Source of the DNA: Hellea sp.
GTDB taxonomy: Bacteria > Pseudomonadota > Alphaproteobacteria > Caulobacterales > Maricaulaceae
Length of the DNA: 64,000 bases
Assembly (NCBI GenBank): GCA_020629135.1
Contig: JAHDDX010000002.1
Coordinates: forward strand, 1 to 64,000
Reading direction: 5' to 3'
The notes beneath the pieces were generated by a model. The model had not been told where the DNA came from and made no database searches. It saw nothing but the letters and a program-made list of their open reading frames with translations. Each line of letters starts with the position of its first letter. The first letter of the stretch is position 1. The translations under genes and the position numbers were made by a program. Positions 57,875 to 64,000 of this stretch are shown here, piece by piece.

Positions 57875-59359
57875 TCACCCTACTGTCTTGCGACGTAGGA
57901 CCACACGCTTAAACCAAACCCAGATACCTTTCACACCAGCACCCGAAAGCACGCCAAATCTGAAGATACGTCCAGCGAACCAAATTACGGCCAATGCCAT
58001 CAAAAAGACAAAACCCGCAGACATGATCAATTCCCACCAGGGCGGATCAGACGGCAAGCGCATAATCGCTGCAAATGGTGCGCTGAGCGGAAACCATGTC
58101 GCGAGTTGTAAAACAGGCGATTCAGGAGAATTGAGCCCCACAGGAACGACCATAACGCACATGGTCAAGATCAACATGATCGGCGTCGTCAGTGTTTGCG
58201 CATCCTGCATGGAATTGGCCAAGGTTCCAAGTGCGATAAAAAATGATCCGTAAAAAATATATCCCAACACCAGAAAGACCGGGAAGAATATGAACATTTT
58301 AAGAGTGAATGCATTGGAAAGTCCGGCTGCCACCTCTGGACCGCCAATGATCGTCGCTGCAACTATTCCGACGCCGCCAATTAGAAAATAAGGAATCATG
58401 GCGGTCAAAGTAAGAGCGGCAACGCCAAGCAGCTTTCCAAAAATAATCTCAGACAAACGCGTCGATGCCAGCATCATTTCGAGAAGCTTGTTCAACTTTT
58501 CTTCAAGCATGGATGTCAACAGCATATATGATCCGGAAAAGATTGTTAGCCACAACATGACCGTCATGACCGCGGCAACCACATATGGGATCATATCAGA
58601 TTTGGTGACGGCCTGACTGGTTACTTCACCGCTAATCTCTTTGGCGGGATTAAAGGACTCTATCTCAAATTTTGGCTGACGAGCGTCATTCAACCCATCA
58701 ACAGTCAGACCACCGGAGCTCAGATAATTCTCAACGGAAATCGCCCTGAAATACCGCGAATAAAATCTCAGTTCTCCGTCAGTATTTACCAAAGTCGACC
58801 AATGGTTCCCCAGGATTTTGCCATCCTCTTCGTATAATCGCAGCACGCCACTTAGTTTTGACGGCTTACCTTCATGCATGAAAGTTTTGTTCCCATTGAT
58901 ATATTCTTTGAGGTCTTCAAAATCATTGGACGGGGGGTCTACAAAAATAAAACTGGGCTTTGGCAGCTTCACTCTATTGCTGATTTGTGGAAACTCACCT
59001 TCCAGGAAATTAAGGGCGGCCTGTGAGCCTTGTTTATCATAAATGTCCAGAAGCTGTGATTTCATCCCTGTGACAGCGGAAACCTGATCAATGGCTTCGA
59101 ACACTTTTCGCTCATTGGCCTTTAATTCTGTGTCGCGGAGCGCCCTGATCTTATGTCCATGCAGTCCCGTTTCATCAAGAATTGCCTCATAACGCGTGGG
59201 CTCAAGATCAAACTCCCAAGACGATGCAAAAAACCCGAGGACCCCAAAAACAAAGGGCATAAGAAAAGATATCCAAAATCCCCAGGTTTTGATGTATCCC
59301 AGAAAATCTCGCCGCGCGACCAGATAGGTCCGTCGCATATTTATGGCTGGCAGAATCAT
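57875..59359 (-). CDS. ABC transporter permease (NatB-like)
   Basis: LEEKLNKLLEMMLASTRLSEIIFGKLLGVAAL; multiple TM helices. Confidence 0.9.
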   Translation of the reverse strand: MILPAINMRRTYLVARRDFLGYIKTWGFWISFLMPFVFGVLGFFASSWEFDLEPTRYEAILDETGLHGHKIRALRDTELKANERKVFEAIDQVSAVTGMKSQLLDIYDKQGSQAALNFLEGEFPQISNRVKLPKPSFIFVDPPSNDFEDLKEYINGNKTFMHEGKPSKLSGVLRLYEEDGKILGNHWSTLVNTDGELRFYSRYFRAISVENYLSSGGLTVDGLNDARQPKFEIESFNPAKEISGEVTSQAVTKSDMIPYVVAAVMTVMLWLTIFSGSYMLLTSMLEEKLNKLLEMMLASTRLSEIIFGKLLGVAALTLTAMIPYFLIGGVGIVAATIIGGPEVAAGLSNAFTLKMFIFFPVFLVLGYIFYGSFFIALGTLANSMQDAQTLTTPIMLILTMCVMVVPVGLNSPESPVLQLATWFPLSAPFAAIMRLPSDPPWWELIMSAGFVFLMALAVIWFAGRIFRFGVLSGAGVKGIWVWFKRVVLRRKTVG

Positions 59360-60291
59360 GACAAGCCCTCCATATCTTCAAACCCTCTTGAATGGCCAAC
59401 CATGGCGACGAAGGCCTCATGGAGGGTCGGGTTTTTAGGGGTAAAACGAGTGAGCTTAATTTTTTGAGCGACACATTTTTCAAGAACCGATTGGGCGTCT
59501 GTTCCGTCCTTTAATAGTGACAAATAAGCACCATCATCTCTTTTCGAAACGGATTTGGAAAATGGCGTGATCGTATCCACCAGGCGACTATCTTCAGAAT
59601 CGATAACCAGTCGATTAGGGGCTTGTGCCAGCGCGTCCTCGGTCGAACCATCAAATATTTTTCGACTTTCGGAAATCAAGACAATCCGATCGCATAGGCG
59701 TTCTGCGTGTTCCATGACATGAGTAGAGAACAGAATGGTTCGGCCCCGCTCGGCGATCTCTCGAACCATATCTTCGAGGATTTGCTGATTAACCGGATCC
59801 AGCCCAGAGAACGGCTCGTCCAAGATATAAAATTCGGGATCGTGAGCAATCGCGGCCAAAAGCTGTACTTTTTGAGCCATGCCTTTGGATAAATCTTTGT
59901 TTTTCTTGCGCTTGGCTTCTGACAGGCCGTACCGATCCAGTAACTCATCCGCAAGCTTGAAAGCCTCACGACCTTTCATTCCATTTAAGCGGGCCATGTG
60001 CGCAATCGCGGCAGAAGCAGTTTGTTTTTTATAGAGCCCGCGTTCTTCTGGCAAAAATGCGAGCCGACCAAAGGCTTGTGCGCCGGGGGTCTCACCAAAC
60101 AACTCAACTTCACCCTCATCCGGTTTAATGAGACCCAATGCCATGCGTATGGTAGTCGTTTTACCAGCCCCATTTGGCCCCAGAAATCCGACAATTTCGC
60201 CGGGGTTAACCTCCAGAGACACATCGTCGACAGCCGTCTTTTCGGCAAATCGTTTGCTGACATTACGGATAGAAAGAGGTGCCTGGGTCAT
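59356..60291 (-). CDS. ABC transporter ATP-binding protein (NatA-like)
   Basis: Walker A GPNGAGKTTT; LSKGMAQKVQLLAAIAHDPEFYILDEPFSGLDP. Confidence 0.95.
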   Translation of the reverse strand: MTQAPLSIRNVSKRFAEKTAVDDVSLEVNPGEIVGFLGPNGAGKTTTIRMALGLIKPDEGEVELFGETPGAQAFGRLAFLPEERGLYKKQTASAAIAHMARLNGMKGREAFKLADELLDRYGLSEAKRKKNKDLSKGMAQKVQLLAAIAHDPEFYILDEPFSGLDPVNQQILEDMVREIAERGRTILFSTHVMEHAERLCDRIVLISESRKIFDGSTEDALAQAPNRLVIDSEDSRLVDTITPFSKSVSKRDDGAYLSLLKDGTDAQSVLEKCVAQKIKLTRFTPKNPTLHEAFVAMVGHSRGFEDMEGLS

Positions 60292-60375
60292 AAGCCCTTT
60301 GATCCTGAATAGATTGAAAATAAACTAACGAAATAGCGTTTTACGTGTTCTGTTGTTTTCGTCTAGGCTTAGAGT

Positions 60376-60708
60376 ATGAATATTGATGAGAAAAAGATAC
60401 GTCAAAAACTTCTATCTCTAAAAGTAGAGATAGAAGCCCTACAGGACATGACAGCTGAAAATCGAAAACCGGTCGGCCTGGATCAGCAAAGTGTTGGGCG
60501 TTTATCCCGCATGGACAGCTTGCAAGTTCAAGCAATGGACAAAGCGCAACAGCAGGCCAGACAACGCCAAATCGTCAGGATTAACGCGGCTATTGAGCGG
60601 CTGGACCTGGGAGATTACGGCTATTGCGTGACGTGTGATGAACCGATCTCCAACAAACGATTGGAACTCGATCCATCAACGCCGCTTTGTGTGAAATGTG
60701 CCCGTTAG
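60376..60708 (+). CDS. TraR/DksA family zinc-finger regulator
   Basis: LDQQSVGRLSRMDSLQVQAM; YCVTCDEPISNKRLELDPSTPLCVKCA. Confidence 0.9.
   Translation: MNIDEKKIRQKLLSLKVEIEALQDMTAENRKPVGLDQQSVGRLSRMDSLQVQAMDKAQQQARQRQIVRINAAIERLDLGDYGYCVTCDEPISNKRLELDPSTPLCVKCAR
60409..60436 (+). promoter_or_regulatory. Perfect 12-bp hairpin inside the DksA-like CDS 5' region
   Basis: CTTCTATCTCTA-AAAG-TAGAGATAGAAG. Confidence 0.55.
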
Positions 60709-60711
60709 GCT

Positions 60712-61176
60712 TTAATTACGCGCCATTCCCGCTAACGCGATATTCTTAAGTTCGGCCCTAAATCCAGCACTTTGCTTTGTCGGCGCAGGCGCGTAGCTGA
60801 TAATTTCAAATTCGATACCGTCGTCATCATAGAAATAAAACCGCCTGCCCGGTTCATAGTCTCCGTGACTAAATGTCTTATATCCGGCTTTTTTGATCCG
60901 TGTCTCAATGGCCTCCAGGTCATCCACCACGATACCGATATGATTTAATCGACCAATCCGGTCATAAGGATTCCCATCATTACGGGCCTCTTGCCCTTCC
61001 TTTCGGTTGAAAACAGCTAGATAAAAATCGTCATTCCCAACGTGATAGGTATAGCCGCCGCTCAAACTCAGCCCTTGCCACCGGATTTTCCAATCAAACA
61101 GGTCGACCAGTTTTTTTGCCGTTTTTGCTGAATTTTCGACGGTAAAATTAACGTGCTCCAGATGTGCCACAGACAT
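60712..61176 (-). CDS. VOC family (glyoxalase-fold) protein, putative SoxR target
   Basis: HLEHVNFTVENSAKTAKKLVDLFDWKIRWQG; RLNHIGIVVDDLEAIETRI; FYFYDDDGIEFEIISY. Confidence 0.92.
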   Translation of the reverse strand: MSVAHLEHVNFTVENSAKTAKKLVDLFDWKIRWQGLSLSGGYTYHVGNDDFYLAVFNRKEGQEARNDGNPYDRIGRLNHIGIVVDDLEAIETRIKKAGYKTFSHGDYEPGRRFYFYDDDGIEFEIISYAPAPTKQSAGFRAELKNIALAGMARN

Positions 61177-61209
61177 AATATTTTCCTTTCTTGTTTAAAT
61201 CATGTGATC

Positions 61210-61240
61210 ACGCTACGACCTCAACTTAAGTTGAGGTCAA
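61210..61240 (-). promoter_or_regulatory. SoxR-type promoter/operator
   Basis: GACCTCAACTTAAGTTGAGGTC perfect palindrome (61217-61238); minus-strand TTGACC - 19 nt - TAGCGT. Confidence 0.8.
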
Positions 61241-61250
61241 GGCGAATCTT

Positions 61251-61709
61251 ATGAGAAAAGCGGAAAAGGGATTTTTAATTGGTCAGGTTGCCAAACGCAC
61301 TGGGTCAACGGTTTCCGCGCTTCGCTTTTACGAGCAAAAAGGCCTCATCAATTCAGAGCGAACAGCTGGCGGAAAGCGTGTGTTCCGGGCGTCCGAGATT
61401 CGACGCGTATCTTTTATATTGATTGCTCAACAATTGGGTTTTTCTCTGGCGGACATCAAAGCACAACTGGAAAAACTGCCCGACCATCGAACGCCAACAA
61501 AATCTGATTGGGAACAAATAAGTCAGACTTTTAAACATGATATCGAAGTCCGGATAGCGGGCCTTGAACGTCTCAGGGATAAGCTTTCGGGCTGCATCGG
61601 ATGTGGATGTCTTTCACTTGAGGTATGCGCGCTGTACAATCCGGGTGACAGCGCCGCTCAAAAAGGAGCTGGCGCGCGATATTTGCTTGGTGACAAACCG
61701 CATCAATAA
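61251..61709 (+). CDS. soxR: Redox-sensitive MerR-family regulator SoxR
   Basis: IGQVAKRTGSTVSALRFYEQKGLI; [2Fe-2S] motif GCIGCGCLSLEVCALYNPGD. Confidence 0.95.
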   Translation: MRKAEKGFLIGQVAKRTGSTVSALRFYEQKGLINSERTAGGKRVFRASEIRRVSFILIAQQLGFSLADIKAQLEKLPDHRTPTKSDWEQISQTFKHDIEVRIAGLERLRDKLSGCIGCGCLSLEVCALYNPGDSAAQKGAGARYLLGDKPHQ

Positions 61710-61733
61710 AAAAGGCGCCCGAAAGCGCCTTCC
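61708..61733. terminator. Terminator between convergent soxR and M43 genes
   Basis: AAAAAAGGCGC-CCGAAA-GCGCCTT. Confidence 0.7.
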
Positions 61734-61761
61734 TCATTCAACTTTTGAGAATACCCAAAAA

Positions 61762-62742
61762 CTATTTGTTGCGATATTCCAATGACATTGTGTCTGCACG
61801 GAATGCCTGTCCTTTTGTGAAGGTATTCATGCAGCTATCATCGGTGTAATCCATGAAGTTATGAATTGGGTCCACATCACCACCGCGACAGGTATCGCGA
61901 CCGATTGGACAACCATAGGCAGCTGAACGCTCACCTGCTGTGTCAGAGACCTGGTCTCCCCCGCCACCTTTACAACCACCTTGGAAGGTATGGTAAAGAC
62001 CAAGCCAGTGACCGACTTCATGGGTCAGAGTATCACCCTCATTATAAGGCGCAGCAGATCCACCAGGAACACTTGTGTTCAAGATTACAACACCATCATC
62101 GATTGGGTTACTTGTATATGAGGTTGGGAAAGTCGCCCAACCTAATAGACCAGCCTCAATTCCTGTAGAATAAATGTTAAGTGTCGATTCATCCCCTTGA
62201 CGCATTGCGCTTTTCATTGCGGTTTGGGTGGTTCTTGTAATTTCCAACCATTGCGGTTCATTCCAATACATGGTCTCTACAAGATTAAACTTAAACGGCG
62301 TCGGCAAACCGAAATTGCCATCATATGTGTCACCGCCCGCATAAGCCGCATTTAAAACGGCCATAGACGCATTTACTTCTTGCTGAGTATTTGTGCAGTT
62401 ATTGCCAATGCTATCGCAGACGACATGGAAATAAACGTCAAATTCAACGGTGCCATCGGGACGTGGTTCGCCATCACCGCCACCGCCGCCGCCGCCGCCG
62501 CCGCCATTACCGCCGCCACCGGCATGATCTGGTTTTTTGGAATTATTGATCCGCCGCTGTATGGCCGCTTCCATCAATTCGATCTCGCGTTCCGAAACAT
62601 CGCGGGTTCCGCATTTCTTGAAATCAGCGTTATTGCTAGCCTTATTCCAAGCGGTTACGCTTTGGGCAGAAGCGGGTGCTGCAAAAAATGCGGCGCCTGC
62701 CATAGCCGTAGATACTACACAAAGTAGTTTTAACTTTGACAT
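61762..62742 (-). CDS. M43 (pappalysin/cytophagalysin-like) zinc metalloprotease
   Basis: Signal peptide; DTLTHEVGHWLGLYHTF; NFMDYTDDSCMNTFTKGQAFRA. Confidence 0.93.
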   Translation of the reverse strand: MSKLKLLCVVSTAMAGAAFFAAPASAQSVTAWNKASNNADFKKCGTRDVSEREIELMEAAIQRRINNSKKPDHAGGGGNGGGGGGGGGGDGEPRPDGTVEFDVYFHVVCDSIGNNCTNTQQEVNASMAVLNAAYAGGDTYDGNFGLPTPFKFNLVETMYWNEPQWLEITRTTQTAMKSAMRQGDESTLNIYSTGIEAGLLGWATFPTSYTSNPIDDGVVILNTSVPGGSAAPYNEGDTLTHEVGHWLGLYHTFQGGCKGGGGDQVSDTAGERSAAYGCPIGRDTCRGGDVDPIHNFMDYTDDSCMNTFTKGQAFRADTMSLEYRNK

Positions 62743-62934
62743 TATAATGTCCCCTTATTTTTAGACTTTGGTCGTTATTGAGGGTTTCTGGATTACGAAA
62801 CCGTAATGAAATGTCAAACCCTTAATACAGGCAAAACGGGGAAAAATTTTTCATTCCCCTCCATCGCGAAACAATTAAAGAAAACAAAGCGTTAATCCCA
62901 AGACGACATAGTTGATATTGCAATCAGTTGGGGG

Positions 62935-63726
62935 TTAATTCTTCGCGAATTCAAGAATTTGTTCCCGCCCTCCTGACACCCATGCATTCACGTGAGATCC
63001 TCCAGGAATCACCAACGACTCTTTCGGACCAGCATATCCGTCAAATAAACGCCGCCCTTCCCCTATAGGGATTACCCGATCTCGATCTCCATGGATCCAT
63101 AACATCGGAACCTCAAGCGATTGTAATGCATCAAAGTTTTCATATTTGTCTTTCACCAAAGGCTTAAAGGCAAAAATCGGCATTTTCAGTTTCACCATGT
63201 GATACATTGAATAAAAAGGCGCCTCGAGAATTATCTTGCTCACGCTGCGCTTTCTGGCCACATCAACCGCAATCGCTGACCCAAGTGACGTGCCGTAAAG
63301 AATAATTCGCTCGCCGTCATATCCTTTTTCTTTTAGGAGATTATATTGCTCGACTGCGGCAGAAGTAATTGCGGTTTCTGATGGTTTCCCTGTCGAACCA
63401 GGATATCCCGGATATCCAACACTCCAAATACCATATCCCTGATCCAATAGGTCTTTGAATATGTGAGCATTTGAATAAACCGCACTCCCATTCCCATGAA
63501 AAAACATAAAGACGGGCGCGTTATCTTTCGGCGCCGACCACCAAGCCGTTACATAGGTCCCTTCGGCCGTCTCAAACTTTATTTCTTCAAATTCAGGAAG
63601 CGGAGCTTCAACCGGCGAATAATATTTCGCCGGGGGAAAATACATAAATGAGCGCTGAAACTGATAGACCAAAACCAGAGCGATCAAATAGGCTGTGACA
63701 CCCGTGATCAGTCCACCCAAAATCAA
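62935..63726 (-). CDS. Alpha/beta hydrolase (BEM46-like), membrane-anchored
   Basis: N-terminal TM; FFHGNGSAVYSN; IILYGTSLGSAIAVDVA; GGSHVN. Confidence 0.9.
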   Translation of the reverse strand: MILGGLITGVTAYLIALVLVYQFQRSFMYFPPAKYYSPVEAPLPEFEEIKFETAEGTYVTAWWSAPKDNAPVFMFFHGNGSAVYSNAHIFKDLLDQGYGIWSVGYPGYPGSTGKPSETAITSAAVEQYNLLKEKGYDGERIILYGTSLGSAIAVDVARKRSVSKIILEAPFYSMYHMVKLKMPIFAFKPLVKDKYENFDALQSLEVPMLWIHGDRDRVIPIGEGRRLFDGYAGPKESLVIPGGSHVNAWVSGGREQILEFAKN

Positions 63727-63756
63727 TTTCTTTAGAGCCCGCCTGATTTATACGCC

Positions 63757-64000
63757 TTAAAAAGTCTTGAGAATGTCTTCGACCATTTTCTTGGCATCCG
63801 CTAAAAGCATCATGGTTTTATCTTCGTAGAAAAGATCATTATCGATCCCAGCATAGCCCGGTGACAAAGACCGTTTCACAAACAAAACCGTAGTCGATTT
63901 GTCAACGTCAAGGATGGGCATACCGGCGATCGGGCTTTGCGGGTCCGTCTTTGCGGCAGGGTTTGTTACGTCATTGGCCCCGATGACAAAGGCCACATCC
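63757..64000 (-). CDS. pntB: NAD(P) transhydrogenase subunit beta, C-terminal part (truncated by window edge)
   Basis: [76 protein letters not shown]. Confidence 0.95.
   Translation of the reverse strand, partial: DVAFVIGANDVTNPAAKTDPQSPIAGMPILDVDKSTTVLFVKRSLSPGYAGIDNDLFYEDKTMMLLADAKKMVEDILKTF

Noticed and set aside
1-64000. CRISPR arrays, rRNA, tRNA genes, transposases, integrases or prophage modules
   Set aside because: None recognised on scanning the sequence and ORF list; gene order looks like a core chromosomal segment.

Overview
A 64 kb chromosomal segment, apparently from an alphaproteobacterium. TrcR/DUF1013, DUF1465+DUF1192, COQ9, a ScfR/RamB-type regulator and an Oar-like TonB receptor together suggest a marine Maricaulales/Hyphomonadaceae-type organism; this placement is inference. 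The window is densely coding and mostly core metabolism: aceA/aceB glyoxylate shunt with a divergent XRE regulator, nadM-Nudix + NAMPT-type NAD salvage, ffh-rpsP, uvrC, two CDP-alcohol phosphatidyltransferases, purEK, ilvE, an OmpR-type two-component system, and soxR. It also carries many secreted hydrolases: penicillin acylase family, M4 and M43 metalloproteases, a DUF5117-type protease, an HEVAH lipoprotein and a GH10 xylanase. I saw no rRNA, tRNA, CRISPR array, transposase or prophage. No obvious multi-gene unknown system is present. The best leads are: a STAS-like/GHKL-ATPase/DUF4325-like fusion protein; a 22-bp SoxR palindrome in a 19-bp-spacer promoter of a VOC gene; a cluster of TTTGTAAA motifs between aceB and its putative regulator; a perfect 12-bp hairpin inside the start of a DksA-like CDS; a promoter-to-terminator short RNA/attenuator ahead of trcR; a structured intergenic RNA candidate at about 42.2-42.4 kb; and a PTPS homolog lacking the usual catalytic Cys, coupled to a PTR1-like reductase. 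Homology calls come from motif and sequence recognition only; no searches were run.
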